A stretch of DNA of 64,000 nt from Curtobacterium sp. BH-2-1-1 (GCF_001806325.1 NZ_CP017580.1:1922001-1986000), one strand, 5' to 3'. Shown: positions 35,724 through 44,870, counted from the first letter of the stretch. The notes: generated from the sequence alone by a model not told the origin. A program made the numbers and translations.

Positions 35724-37600
35724 GGCGGATCCACGCACTCCTGGACCGGGCCCAGCGCGACGAGCGGGGCATGATCCTCGCCAACGTGCTCATCTTCGGC
35801 ACCGTCATGATGCTGCTCGTCGCGACCATGATCGCCGTGTCGATGTCCGGCGCCGTGAAGTCGGCGACCGACCGCAACTTCCAGAACGCGATCGCCGCCG
35901 CGTACGCGGGGCTCGCCGACTACCAGTCGAAGCTCTCGAACGACAACGGGTACGCCCTCTACGGCAACGCCGACGCGCAGTTCAGCAAGGACAGCGGGTC
36001 GACCTTCAGCGGTCAGAACGGCAACGACGCCTTCTCGAAGTGGGCAGCGGTCGTCGGGTCGACGGACCAGTGGTACCGGTACGAGGTCGACAACTCGAAC
36101 TACTCGTCGAAGGGCGTCCTGAAGGTCCGCGTGACCGGCAAGTCGGGCGGCAGCGTGCGGTCCCTGGTCGCCAACCTCAAGGGCGACGGCTTCATCAACT
36201 ACCTCTACTTCACGAACTACGAATCGTCGAACCCGGCGATCTCGGGCAGCTCCTGCACCACCATGTACCAGTGGCAGAGCGGGACGAAGTGCCAGGCGGT
36301 GCAGTTCGCCGGGACCGACGTCCTGAACGGTCCCATCCGGACGAACGACGTGTTCACCGCGGCCTGCTCGACGGTGTTCAACGGCACCGTCGAGCAGCAC
36401 GACACGAGCGTCCGCCCGTCCAGCGGGACGTGCAGCGGCGTGTTCAACGGCGGCGCCGCGACCGCGGTGCCCTACCTCGGGCTCCCCGCGCTGAACTCGA
36501 ACATGTCGCAGGAGACCCGCACGGACACCCCGACCACGGTCCCTCGTCCCGGCTGCCTCTACACCGGGCCGACGCGGGTGTCGTTCCTCGGCAACGGCAA
36601 GATGACCGTCTGGTCGCCGTGGTCCAAGGCGACGCAGATCCAGGTGGTCGCGTCGACCGGTGAGGTCAAGGCGGGGGCCGACCTCGCGAAGTCCGCCGCA
36701 CTGTGCGGGACCATTTCGGACCTGCAGAGCGCTGCCGGTGCCACCATCACGACCCTCCCGGCGAACCTCATGTACGTCCAGGACGTGCCGACCGCCTCGA
36801 ACAACGCCAACTCCTGGGCGGCGAACACGTTCCCCTCGAAGTACACGAACACGTACTGCACGACGACGGTCACCGTGCGATCGAACGGGACCACGACGAC
36901 CACGACGAACCAGCCCTTCAGCAACGGGCAGGGCTTCCCGGCCGCCGGCGAGTGGATCAACGGCGGCACGTCGGGTTCGTACGCACAGACCGGGTCGGCG
37001 TCGGACACGTACAGCTGCTCGGCGGGGGACGTGTTCGTCAGCGGCGCGTTCGCCGGTGCCATGACCATCGCGTCGTCCGGCACCATCTGGGTGACGGACG
37101 ACATCACCTACGTCAGCGCGACGAACGACATCCTCGGACTGGTCGGGCAGAACGCCGTCGAGGTCTACAACCCCGCACGCTGCACCTCCTACCCGACCGT
37201 CTACCAGTGGGGTGTCGGCAACGTCACCGACACCACACGCTGCAACCAGAGCGGCGTCCGACTCCTCAACCGCTCCGGCGGAGAGTCCCTGACGATCAGT
37301 GCGGCGATCGCGAGCAACGCGGGGACGTTCTGGAACCAGAACTACGACATCGGGTCGAAGCTGGGTGTGCTCAAGGTCATCGGCTCCATCGCGCAGAACT
37401 GGCGTGGACCCGTCGCGACCACGGGCAGCACGGGGTTCTCGAAGAACTACGTCTACGACCAGCGCCTGCTGACCACTGCGCCGCCGAAGTTCCTCCAACC
37501 CGTGTCGACCTCCTACGGCGTGACCACGCAGGTGGAGGTGCAGGCGGCGTTCAAGGCAGACGGCTCGTGCGCGACGACCAGCACGGGGGCGTGCAGGTGA
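35720..37600 (+). CDS. large PilX/GspK-like pseudopilin, Ser/Thr-rich
   Basis: The 626-residue protein has a 17-residue leader (VRRIHALLDRAQRDERG) before MILANVLIFGTVMMLLVATM. Position +5 is Asn rather than Glu, as in GspK/PilX tip proteins that cap the fibre. The long exported part is rich in Ser, Thr, Asn and Tyr, with several Cys that may pair. It could be the tip adhesin. Assignment of PilX versus GspK is an inference. It overlaps pilD by four bases. Confidence 0.75.
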   Translation: MRRIHALLDRAQRDERGMILANVLIFGTVMMLLVATMIAVSMSGAVKSATDRNFQNAIAAAYAGLADYQSKLSNDNGYALYGNADAQFSKDSGSTFSGQNGNDAFSKWAAVVGSTDQWYRYEVDNSNYSSKGVLKVRVTGKSGGSVRSLVANLKGDGFINYLYFTNYESSNPAISGSSCTTMYQWQSGTKCQAVQFAGTDVLNGPIRTNDVFTAACSTVFNGTVEQHDTSVRPSSGTCSGVFNGGAATAVPYLGLPALNSNMSQETRTDTPTTVPRPGCLYTGPTRVSFLGNGKMTVWSPWSKATQIQVVASTGEVKAGADLAKSAALCGTISDLQSAAGATITTLPANLMYVQDVPTASNNANSWAANTFPSKYTNTYCTTTVTVRSNGTTTTTTNQPFSNGQGFPAAGEWINGGTSGSYAQTGSASDTYSCSAGDVFVSGAFAGAMTIASSGTIWVTDDITYVSATNDILGLVGQNAVEVYNPARCTSYPTVYQWGVGNVTDTTRCNQSGVRLLNRSGGESLTISAAIASNAGTFWNQNYDIGSKLGVLKVIGSIAQNWRGPVATTGSTGFSKNYVYDQRLLTTAPPKFLQPVSTSYGVTTQVEVQAAFKADGSCATTSTGACR

Positions 37601-38442
37601 CCGGCGCGGGCGAGGTCCTGCCGATCATCGTCGTCCTCGCCGGCGTGCTCGGCCTGCTCGTCGGCTCCTTCCTGAACGTCGTCGTCCACCGCGTCCCCGC
37701 CGGCCTCTCGGTGGTGTCGCCACCGAGCTCCTGCCCCGGGTGCGGACACGCCATCCGGCGTCGGGACAACGTGCCGGTGCTCTCCTGGGTGCTCCTGCGC
37801 GGACGGTGCCGGGACTGCGCGGAGCCGATCTCGCCTCGGTACCCGATCGTCGAGCTGTCGACCGCACTGCTGTTCGTCGCGGTCGCGGCCGTCGCGGTCT
37901 CCGGACCCGTGGTGATCGGACCCGTCCGTGTCCCTGCAGCCCAGGCGGTCCTCCTCGCGGCTCTGCTGTACCTCATGGCGGTCTCCGTCGCCCTCGCGCT
38001 GATCGACCTCGAGACGCACACCCTGCCGAACGCGATCGTCTACCCGTCCGCCGTGGTCCTCGCCGTCCTCCTGGTCGTCGTCTCGGTGCTGAGCGGAGAC
38101 CTCGCGGCCCTCGGCCGGGCCGGGATCGGGGCGGTGGTCCTCGGCGGCGCCTACCTCGCGCTGGCCGTCGCGGTCCCGGGAGGGATGGGGCTCGGCGACG
38201 TGAAACTCGCCGTCGTCCTCGGGCTCGTCCTCGCGTACCTCGGATGGGGACCCCTCGCAGTGGGTGCTTTCGGCGCCTTCGTGGTCGGAGGTACCGTCGC
38301 GATCGCGCTGGTCACCACACGACGTGCGCGATGGCGCGGTGGCGTGCCGTTCGGGCCGTCGATGCTGATCGGCGCGTGGATCGGCATCGTCTTCGGACAC
38401 GCTCTCTGGACCGCCTACCTCGGGGTCCTCGGACTCGCCTGA
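37597..38442 (+). CDS. pilD: prepilin peptidase/N-methyltransferase PilD
   Basis: The 281-residue integral membrane protein has the N-terminal CxxC pairs (SCPGCGH and RCRDCAEP) of the bifunctional enzyme and the two catalytic Asp regions, ALIDLETHTLPN and GLGDVKL. It cleaves and methylates the four pilin-like proteins encoded upstream. GTG at 37597 overlaps the stop of the PilX-like gene. Seven to eight membrane helices are visible. It is followed by pilM 39 bases later. Confidence 0.95.
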   Translation: MTGAGEVLPIIVVLAGVLGLLVGSFLNVVVHRVPAGLSVVSPPSSCPGCGHAIRRRDNVPVLSWVLLRGRCRDCAEPISPRYPIVELSTALLFVAVAAVAVSGPVVIGPVRVPAAQAVLLAALLYLMAVSVALALIDLETHTLPNAIVYPSAVVLAVLLVVVSVLSGDLAALGRAGIGAVVLGGAYLALAVAVPGGMGLGDVKLAVVLGLVLAYLGWGPLAVGAFGAFVVGGTVAIALVTTRRARWRGGVPFGPSMLIGAWIGIVFGHALWTAYLGVLGLA

Positions 38443-38481
38443 CGCCTTCTCCACCGACCACTCCTCGACGAAAGCAGCAAC

Positions 38482-39534
38482 ATGGGCAAGAGCATCGTGG
38501 GCATCGACATCGCGGGATCCTCGATCCGCGCGGTCGAGGTCGCGAACGCCGACCGCGCACGCCCGACCGTCCTGCGGTTCGCCGAGGTCCCGACCCCGCC
38601 GGACGCCGTCAGCCGTGGCGAGGTGCTCGAGCCCAACACGGTCGCGTCGGCACTGCGTTCCCTGTGGTCCATCGGCCGGTTCCGCTCGAAGGACGTCGTG
38701 CTCGGCATGGGCAACCAACGCGTGCTCTCCCGCGACCTGACCGTCCCGGCCGCACCGTTGGCGCAGATCCGCGAGAGCCTGCCGTTCCAGGTGCAGGACA
38801 TGCTCCCCGTTCCCGTCGGCGACGCGATCCTCGACTTCTACCCGACCGCCGAGGCGATGAGCGACAACGGTCCCGTCGTGCACGGCCTGCTCGTCGCGGC
38901 GATCAAGGACGCGGTGCTCGCGAACGTCAAGGCCGCGCAGCTCGCTGGCCTCAACCCGGTCGGCGTCGACCTCATCCCGTTCGCCCTGACCCGCGTCCTC
39001 GTGGGCCGGCCGGGGCTGCACGGCACCACGGCGCTGGTCCAGCTCGGCGCCGACACGACGACCGTCGTCCTCGTGAGCGACGGCGTCCCCCAGTTCGTCC
39101 GCATCATCCCGACGGGCGGGAACGACGTCACCAAGACGCTCGCGGCAGCGCTCGACATCGAGTTCGGACAGGCCGAGGTCGTGAAGCGGCACCTCGGCAT
39201 CGGTACGGGCGCTCGCACGCCGGACGACGCGCGCGCCGTGTCGGTCATCGCCGACGCCGTCACGGAGCTCATCGCGAGCCTCCGGAACACGATCAGCTAC
39301 TTCGTCAACACGCGCCCGGGCGACCACGTCGAGCGCATCGTCCTCGTGGGCGGTGGCGCTCGCCTCGTCGGCCTCCCCGAGGCGCTCGCCGCGCACACCC
39401 ACCTCCCGGTGCAGCGCGGCTCGGCCTTCGCGGGGGTCGACCTCGCGCGGTCGATCCCGGTGCAGGACGTGACGGACCACGAGGACGCGATCGCCGTCGC
39501 CTACGGGCTGGCAGTGGGGAGTCGAGCAGCATGA
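38482..39534 (+). CDS. pilM: pilus assembly actin-fold protein PilM
   Basis: The 350-residue protein has the PilM/FtsA-like actin fold. The phosphate-binding strand VGIDIAGSSIRAVEV, a second phosphate loop QLGADTTTVVLV and the nucleotide loop VLVGGGARLVGL are visible. PilM forms a cytoplasmic ring that links PilN to the assembly ATPases. ATG 38482 is preceded by GAAAGCAGCAAC. Its stop overlaps the pilN start (ATGA). Confidence 0.92.
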   Translation: MGKSIVGIDIAGSSIRAVEVANADRARPTVLRFAEVPTPPDAVSRGEVLEPNTVASALRSLWSIGRFRSKDVVLGMGNQRVLSRDLTVPAAPLAQIRESLPFQVQDMLPVPVGDAILDFYPTAEAMSDNGPVVHGLLVAAIKDAVLANVKAAQLAGLNPVGVDLIPFALTRVLVGRPGLHGTTALVQLGADTTTVVLVSDGVPQFVRIIPTGGNDVTKTLAAALDIEFGQAEVVKRHLGIGTGARTPDDARAVSVIADAVTELIASLRNTISYFVNTRPGDHVERIVLVGGGARLVGLPEALAAHTHLPVQRGSAFAGVDLARSIPVQDVTDHEDAIAVAYGLAVGSRAA

Positions 39535-40268
39535 CCGCCACCGACGTCCGGGCCGCAGCGCCCGAGGACACCACCGGACCCGGACGGGGTCGCGCTCCGC
39601 GCGGCCCGCGCACGACGGCGTCCACCTCGATCGCGGGGCGTGAGCCGCGCGTCGACCTCCTCCCGCCCGAGGTCCACACGGAGCGCCGCGAACGGGCCAT
39701 CGCGCGGCGCGCCTGGCTCGGCGTGATCGTCGCCGCCGCGGTCGCGGCCCTGGGCTCCGGCGGCGCGTACGTGCACCAGCTCGACACGGCGCAGTCGTAC
39801 CTGTCCGCGCAGAACGAGACCACCTCGCTCCTGCAGCAGCAGCAGCGCTACTCGGAGGTCCGTTCGGCCGAGAACGACACGGCCCTGCTCGAGGCCGCCC
39901 AGTCCGTCGGCGGCTCCACCGAGATCGACTGGAGCTCGACACTCGCGCAGCTGAAGTCGGTGCTCCCCGCCGGCGTCTCCATCACCGCGATGACGATCGA
40001 CTCGGCGGACTCCACCGAGTCCTTCGCGCAGTCGACCGTCCCGCTGCAGGGGTCACGAGCAGCGACGATGCAGCTGACGATCCAGAGCCCGAGCATCCCC
40101 TCGGTCCCGGACTGGACCGCACGCCTCTCGCAGCTCCGTGGCTACGTCGACTCGACGATCACGTCGGTCGCGCTCGAGGAGGACACGGGGCAGTACTCGG
40201 CGACCATCCAGGCGCACCTCGGCGCGAAGGCGTTCGACGGCAAGTACACGAAGGACGGATCGAAGTGA
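39531..40268 (+). CDS. pilN: pilus assembly protein PilN
   Basis: The 245-residue protein has a cytoplasmic N-terminal segment with the PilM-binding motif region REPRVDLLPPEV (INLLP-like), one membrane helix (AWLGVIVAAAVAALGSGGAYV), a coiled coil rich in Gln and a periplasmic-side ferredoxin-like domain. The first 40 residues are longer and more Gly/Arg-rich than in proteobacterial PilN. It overlaps both neighbours by four bases. Confidence 0.88.
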   Translation: MTATDVRAAAPEDTTGPGRGRAPRGPRTTASTSIAGREPRVDLLPPEVHTERRERAIARRAWLGVIVAAAVAALGSGGAYVHQLDTAQSYLSAQNETTSLLQQQQRYSEVRSAENDTALLEAAQSVGGSTEIDWSSTLAQLKSVLPAGVSITAMTIDSADSTESFAQSTVPLQGSRAATMQLTIQSPSIPSVPDWTARLSQLRGYVDSTITSVALEEDTGQYSATIQAHLGAKAFDGKYTKDGSK

Positions 40269-40957
40269 ACAAGAACCGTCTGTCCCTCATCATCGCGTTG
40301 GCCGCGACGCTGGCCGTCCTCGCGGGCGGATGGTTCCTCGGCGCACAGCCGCAACTCGCACAGGCGTCCGACAACAGCGCCCAGCAGGCCGACATCGACG
40401 CGACGAACGCCCGGAACCGCGCCGAGCTCCACCGACTCGAGGAGGCGTACACGTCGCTCGACGCGACGAAGGCCGAGCTGGCTGCCCTGCGGGCCTCGGT
40501 CCCGTCCTCGACCGACACCGCCTCGCTGCTGAACCAGTTGAACGGCGCCGGCGCTGCCAGCGGCGTCACGGTCACGTCGATCACCATCGGTGACCCCAAG
40601 GCGTACGCCCCAGTGGCCGCGGCGGAACCGGCCCCGTCCGCGAGTGCGTCCCCGTCGTCGACGGCGTCCGCGTCGGCAGCGCCGACAGCCGCAGCGACGC
40701 CCGAGGCGCCGGCCCCGCACAGCGACGCCCAGATCACGAGCGCGAACTTCGTGGTCGTGCCCGTGACGGCGGCCGTCAAGGGGTCGTACGACCAGGCACT
40801 CGCCTTCACGAAGAACGTGCAGAACGGTCAGCGGCTGTTCCTCGTGAACGGGGTCGCGGCGACGAGTTCCGACTCGGGCGGCGACCCGATGGCCGACCAG
40901 TCGTGGTCGCTCTCCGGGTACGTCTACGTGCTCGCGGACCCCTCCACGAACGGCTGA
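40265..40957 (+). CDS. pilO: pilus assembly protein PilO
   Basis: The 230-residue protein has a membrane helix at the N-terminus (LSLIIALAATLAVLAGGWFL), a coiled coil (ATNARNRAELHRLEEAYTSL), a Pro/Ala/Ser-rich linker and a C-terminal domain of the PilO type. It pairs with PilN. It starts with GTG at 40265 overlapping the pilN stop. It is the last gene of the cluster, with no PilP or secretin gene after it. Confidence 0.87.
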   Translation: MNKNRLSLIIALAATLAVLAGGWFLGAQPQLAQASDNSAQQADIDATNARNRAELHRLEEAYTSLDATKAELAALRASVPSSTDTASLLNQLNGAGAASGVTVTSITIGDPKAYAPVAAAEPAPSASASPSSTASASAAPTAAATPEAPAPHSDAQITSANFVVVPVTAAVKGSYDQALAFTKNVQNGQRLFLVNGVAATSSDSGGDPMADQSWSLSGYVYVLADPSTNG

Positions 40958-41118
40958 TCCGACCCCCACCAACTGGGGTCCGACGCGCCACGCCGCACCC
41001 TCTTCCGCACGGCCTCCCGCTGTGCTTACGATGCTCCTGAGCCCGCGCTCGCGGCTGCTCGTCCCTCTCTCGAACGGTCGCTCGAAACGGCCGTTCCTCG
41101 TCGTGCCCGGAGTCGCGC

Positions 41119-41865
41119 GTGTTGGCTGGAATCGTGGAGTTCCTCGGTTGGTTCGGAGCGGTAACCGTCCTTGCTGGTTACTTGCTCTTCTCGATGGGCA
41201 AGCTCCCGAACGGCCCCATTTACCAGCTGTTCAACCTCGTGGGCGGGCTCGCCGTGGCGATCAACGTCGCGGCGCACCACGCCGTCCCGTCGACGATCGT
41301 GAACGGCATCTGGGCGATCGTCGCGGTCGTCGTGCTCGTCAAGATGGCGAAGGCCCGTCGTGCGGCGAAGCGGGGTGCCCCGTCGACCGAGACGCCGGTC
41401 CTCCACGCCGAGCCCCCGGCGACCACGGCGGTCCTGCCGATCGTCGGACCGGCGCTGCGCGACCACGAGGCGGAGGCGACGTTCACCGCGGCACCCGCGC
41501 CGCGCCTCCAGGGCCCGGACGCCGACGGCGACGCGACCACCACGCCCGACGCGACGCACGCGACCGACGCGACCAGCACGCCCGACGCGAACAGCACGAC
41601 CGACGCCCCGACCGCAGCCGCGCCGATGACCGAGTCCATCCCGGTCATCACGGCCACGATCGCCCTCGCGCTCGTCGCCGCAGCGCAGGAGCACGCCGAC
41701 CAGCAGGAGCTCGCAGCGCAGGAGCACGCCGACCAGGCGACCCACGCCGACCCGATCCACGCCGACCAGGCCCACGCCGACCAGGCGACCCACGCCGACC
41801 CGACCCACGCCGACCAGCAGACGCACGCGAACGAGCCGCAGCGCGCAGACGCCACCCCCGCCTGA
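41119..41865 (+). CDS. CBU_0592-like membrane protein with His-Ala-Asp repeat tail
   Basis: The 248-residue protein has three membrane helices in residues 1-85, in the pattern FLGWFGAVTVLAGYLLFSMG...YQLFNLVGGLAVAINVAAHHAVPSTIVNGIWAIVAVVVL. This is typical of CBU_0592 family proteins of unknown role. The remaining 150 residues form an acidic tail. It ends in a run of HAD triplets (seven HAD and one HAN in about 50 residues, encoded at 41688-41834), preceded by Thr/Asp/Ala repeats. The His/Asp pattern could bind metal. The GTG at 41119 follows CGGAG. No operon partner is clear. Confidence 0.7.
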   Translation: MLAGIVEFLGWFGAVTVLAGYLLFSMGKLPNGPIYQLFNLVGGLAVAINVAAHHAVPSTIVNGIWAIVAVVVLVKMAKARRAAKRGAPSTETPVLHAEPPATTAVLPIVGPALRDHEAEATFTAAPAPRLQGPDADGDATTTPDATHATDATSTPDANSTTDAPTAAAPMTESIPVITATIALALVAAAQEHADQQELAAQEHADQATHADPIHADQAHADQATHADPTHADQQTHANEPQRADATPA

Positions 41866-41890
41866 GCCCCGCCAGCGATACGATCACCGC

Positions 41891-42349
41891 ATGTCCCGGT
41901 GGTTGATCGCGACGATGACGTCGATCCTGTTCATCGCGCTCGTCATCGCGGTGACCGGCTTCGAGGCCCTCCTCGCCGACGTCGAGGTCATCTCCCAGCC
42001 CGACGCCACCCCGTACCTCGGCCCCGCGATGGTGCTCGGCGGTGCCGTGGTGGTGTTCCTCGCGACCGCGGTCGGCTCCCGCGAGGGCAACCCCGGCGTC
42101 ACCGGCCTCGTCGCCGCGGCGACCTGCTACCTGGTGATGCTCGGCGTCGGGGCGGTCGGCTACAGCCTGGTCCGCAGCGACCTCACCGAGCTGCTCGTGT
42201 TCCCGGCCGGCTACGCACTCGGGCCGTTCGTCGTCGGTTCGGTGGTCGTCGCACTCCTGTGCGTCGTCGGCGGGATCGCCGCGGCACGGCACCAGTCGCG
42301 CGCGTCGGGGGTGCGCCCGGAGCCCGGCGATGACGGTGCCCGCCGGTAG
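41891..42349 (+). CDS. four-helix membrane protein of unknown function
   Basis: The 152-residue protein has four hydrophobic helices (starting MSRWLIATMTSILFIALVIAV, then AMVLGGAVVVFLATAV, LVAAATCYLVMLGVGAVGY, and LGPFVVGSVVVALLCVVGGI), and a short basic tail. No family is assigned. The ATG at 41891 lies six bases after TACGAT, so the message is probably leaderless and separate from the preceding gene. Confidence 0.65.
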   Translation: MSRWLIATMTSILFIALVIAVTGFEALLADVEVISQPDATPYLGPAMVLGGAVVVFLATAVGSREGNPGVTGLVAAATCYLVMLGVGAVGYSLVRSDLTELLVFPAGYALGPFVVGSVVVALLCVVGGIAAARHQSRASGVRPEPGDDGARR

Positions 42350-42383
42350 TCTTCCTGCAGCACCACAGGACGACGGGGGACCG

Positions 42384-43520
42384 ATGACCGACCAGCACCA
42401 GGCCGACGGATGGGGATCCGTCCCGGCCGTGGACTCGATCCGCGGCACGCGGGACGCACCACCGGCGGGGGCGTCCGGACCGCAGCCCCGGCCCCGTCGT
42501 CGACTCGGTCGCGGTCGGCTCCTCAGCATCGTCGCGGGTGGCGCGGCCGTCGTGCTGCTCCTGGTCACGGGCGTGGTCGGCTACTCGGTCGGCACCTCGA
42601 CGCACGCTGCCGATCGTCCGGTCCGTGCCTTCCTCGACGACCTCACGGCGGGTCGGGTGGGCGCCGCGCTCGACGTGGCGGGCATCGAGCACGACGAACG
42701 CGACCTGCTCCTCACCAAGGCCGCCTACGCGAAGGCGAAGGACCGCGTCACGGGGTACCGGATCGCCGCCACGCGTACGGACGGCGACACCGCCACGGTG
42801 ACGGCGTACCTGCGGCAGGCGGGGCGCGACGTCTCGTCCACCTTCACCCTCGACAAGACGGGCACCGACTGGGGCGTGTTCCCGGTCTGGCAGCTCGAGG
42901 CACCGCGGCTCGGTGCGGTGGACGTCAGCCTGCGCGGCCCCACGGGCACGAAGGTGTCGGTGGCCGGGCAGTCCGTGGTCACGTCGAAGGACGGCACGGC
43001 GACGCTCACGGCCCTCCCCGGCACGTACGACGTGGCGGTGGACGGTGGCGAGTGGTACTCCGCCAAGGCCGCGACGGCGACGGTCACCGGGTTCGGGGGC
43101 ACCGCCTCGAGCCCCGTCTCGATGACGACGGAGCTCACCGCAGCGGGCAAGCGGTCCGCCCAGGCGGCGGTGGACGCGTGGGTCGACGGCTGCATCGCCT
43201 CGACCGAGGCGGCACCGGCCGGGTGCAGCTTCTACGCCTACGGGCAGGACGCCGCGTACACGTACACGAACCAGAAGTGGACGCTGGACACCCGCCCAAC
43301 CGTGTCGATCGGCGGGTGGGTGTCGAACGGCTGGCTCGTCACGACGACGTCCTTCGGGCGTGCCACGTTCACGGCGGACATCTCCGGCCCGGGCGGGGTG
43401 GGCACGGCGTCCGCCGGGCCGATGAACGTCAACGCCAGCGGGTACGTCACGGAGTTCACGGACGCGGGGGCGACGTTCCGCTCGGCGGTGGGCAACGGCT
43501 CGTCCGACACGGGCTCCTGA
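42384..43520 (+). CDS. membrane-anchored secreted protein with an Ig-like region, unknown
   Basis: The 378-residue protein has an N-terminal Pro/Arg-rich cytoplasmic segment, one membrane helix (LLSIVAGGAAVVLLLVTGVVGYSVG, about residues 48-72), then an exported NTF2-like/DUF4878-type fold (RAFLDDLTAGRVGAALDVAG). An Ig-like module with GTYDVAVDGGEWYSAKA follows. ATG 42384 follows GGGGGA. Function unknown; it may process or sense envelope components. Confidence 0.7.
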   Translation: MTDQHQADGWGSVPAVDSIRGTRDAPPAGASGPQPRPRRRLGRGRLLSIVAGGAAVVLLLVTGVVGYSVGTSTHAADRPVRAFLDDLTAGRVGAALDVAGIEHDERDLLLTKAAYAKAKDRVTGYRIAATRTDGDTATVTAYLRQAGRDVSSTFTLDKTGTDWGVFPVWQLEAPRLGAVDVSLRGPTGTKVSVAGQSVVTSKDGTATLTALPGTYDVAVDGGEWYSAKAATATVTGFGGTASSPVSMTTELTAAGKRSAQAAVDAWVDGCIASTEAAPAGCSFYAYGQDAAYTYTNQKWTLDTRPTVSIGGWVSNGWLVTTTSFGRATFTADISGPGGVGTASAGPMNVNASGYVTEFTDAGATFRSAVGNGSSDTGS

Positions 43521-43584
43521 CGCCGCGCACGACGGCGCCCCGGTGCGTCCAGGAGGCACGGTGCCGGCCCGCCACGTCCGTCCA

Positions 43585-43650
43585 GCGGCCGTGGGTCCGG
43601 TCCACCGCGCCCGGCCGGCGGCCGTGTGTCCGGTCCACCGCGCCCGGCCG
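43585..43650. repeat. 33-bp tandem duplication
   Basis: Bases 43585-43617 are repeated directly at 43618-43650 with a single mismatch. The duplication lies in the non-coding upstream region and seems recent. Confidence 0.85.
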
Positions 43651-43740
43651 GGCGGAGCGCCCCGCGCCCCGCGTGACCACCCACGCGACGCCTGTTCGCC
43701 CAGGGCACTCGTCACGCGCCTCCAGGGCGACGCGCCCGGA

Positions 43741-43769
43741 TTGATTTCGCCGGGTTACGCGGGTAATCT
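43741..43769 (+). promoter_or_regulatory. str operon promoter
   Basis: TTGATT (43741-43746), a 17-base spacer and TAATCT (43764-43769) form a strong housekeeping-type promoter. Transcription from it gives a leader of about 165 bases before rpsL. Confidence 0.75.
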
Positions 43770-43939
43770 CTTCCGGGTGTGCGCCTTCGGGCGTGCCCGA
43801 AAAGTCCGGTCCGACCAACGGTCGGCCGGAACACTCCGTCCCCCACTCGTCATCCGCCGTCAGGCGGTGATCAGCGTGGGACGAGGAAGTCGGCGGACCG
43901 CGCCGGCCGGAGAACACGAGCGAAGAACCAGGAGAACAG

Positions 43940-44308
43940 TTGCCTACTATTCAGCAGCTGGTTCGCAAGGGTCGTACGCCGAAGGTCACCAAGACCAAGG
44001 CGCCCGCCCTGAAGGCGAACCCCCAGCAGCGTGGTGTGTGCACCCGCGTCTACACCACCACCCCGAAGAAGCCGAACTCGGCACTGCGCAAGGTCGCTCG
44101 TGTCAAGCTCTCGAACGGCACCGAGGTCACGGCCTACATCCCCGGTGAGGGCCACAACCTCCAGGAGCACTCGATGGTGCTCGTGCGCGGCGGTCGTGTG
44201 AAGGACCTCCCCGGTGTCCGCTACAAGATCATCCGCGGTGCGCTCGACACGCAGGCCGTGAAGAACCGTAAGCAGGCACGTAGCCGCTACGGCGCGAAGA
44301 AGGGTTGA
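43940..44308 (+). CDS. rpsL: 30S ribosomal protein S12
   Basis: The 122-residue protein is canonical S12, located at the decoding centre. Lys 43 (TTTPKKPNS) and Lys 88 (VKDLPG), the usual streptomycin-resistance positions, are wild type. The start codon is TTG at 43940 after AGGAG; no ATG or GTG fits. It is followed by rpsG four bases later. Confidence 0.98.
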   Translation: MPTIQQLVRKGRTPKVTKTKAPALKANPQQRGVCTRVYTTTPKKPNSALRKVARVKLSNGTEVTAYIPGEGHNLQEHSMVLVRGGRVKDLPGVRYKIIRGALDTQAVKNRKQARSRYGAKKG

Positions 44309-44312
44309 GCCA

Positions 44313-44783
44313 ATGCCTCGTAAGGGTCCCGCCCCCAAGCGTCCCGTCGTCGCAGACCCGGTCTACGGCGCACCGATCGTCTCGCAGCTCGTGAACAAGA
44401 TCCTGCTCGACGGCAAGAAGGGCCTCGCCGAGCGCATCGTCTACGGTGCCCTCGAAGGCGTTTCCGCCAAGAACCAGCAGGACGCCGTCGCGACGCTCAA
44501 GAAGGCGCTCGACAACGTCCGTCCCACCCTCGAGGTCCGTAGCCGCCGCGTCGGTGGCTCGACCTACCAGGTCCCGGTCGAGGTCAAGCCGCACCGCGCG
44601 AACACCCTCGCGCTCCGCTGGCTGACCTCGTACGCCAAGGCCCGTCGCGAGAAGACGATGACCGAGCGTCTCATGAACGAGATCCTCGACGCGTCGAACG
44701 GTCTCGGTGCCGCGGTCAAGCGCCGTGAGGACACGCACAAGATGGCCGAGTCGAACAAGGCCTTCGCCCACTACCGCTGGTAG
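44313..44783 (+). CDS. rpsG: 30S ribosomal protein S7
   Basis: The 156-residue protein is canonical S7 (PRKGPAPKR at the N-terminus, then [19 protein letters not shown]). It binds the 3' domain of 16S rRNA and nucleates head assembly. The ATG at 44313 lies four bases after the rpsL stop, with AAGGG upstream in the rpsL coding end. Confidence 0.98.
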   Translation: MPRKGPAPKRPVVADPVYGAPIVSQLVNKILLDGKKGLAERIVYGALEGVSAKNQQDAVATLKKALDNVRPTLEVRSRRVGGSTYQVPVEVKPHRANTLALRWLTSYAKARREKTMTERLMNEILDASNGLGAAVKRREDTHKMAESNKAFAHYRW

Positions 44784-44870
44784 TCCCGGCACCGTCCGGG
44801 CGCCGGTGGTCATGAACCCCGGCGCCCGCACGGACGCCAACCTCTCCTACAACTCTTCCGGAGGAACCCT

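Larger units (their letters stand above)
43521..43939 (+). other. str operon upstream region
   Basis: These 419 bases hold no gene. They contain a degenerate GGAGGC-type repeat (43550-43586), a 33-base tandem duplication (43585-43650), the str operon promoter (43741-43769) and a leader of about 165 bases to rpsL. The part after 43776 is transcribed and has no obvious regulatory structure. Confidence 0.65.

Noticed and set aside
41688..41834. Short DNA repeats considered as a CRISPR array
   Set aside because: The repeats are short, in frame, and encode the HAD-rich protein tail; no spacers of constant length.
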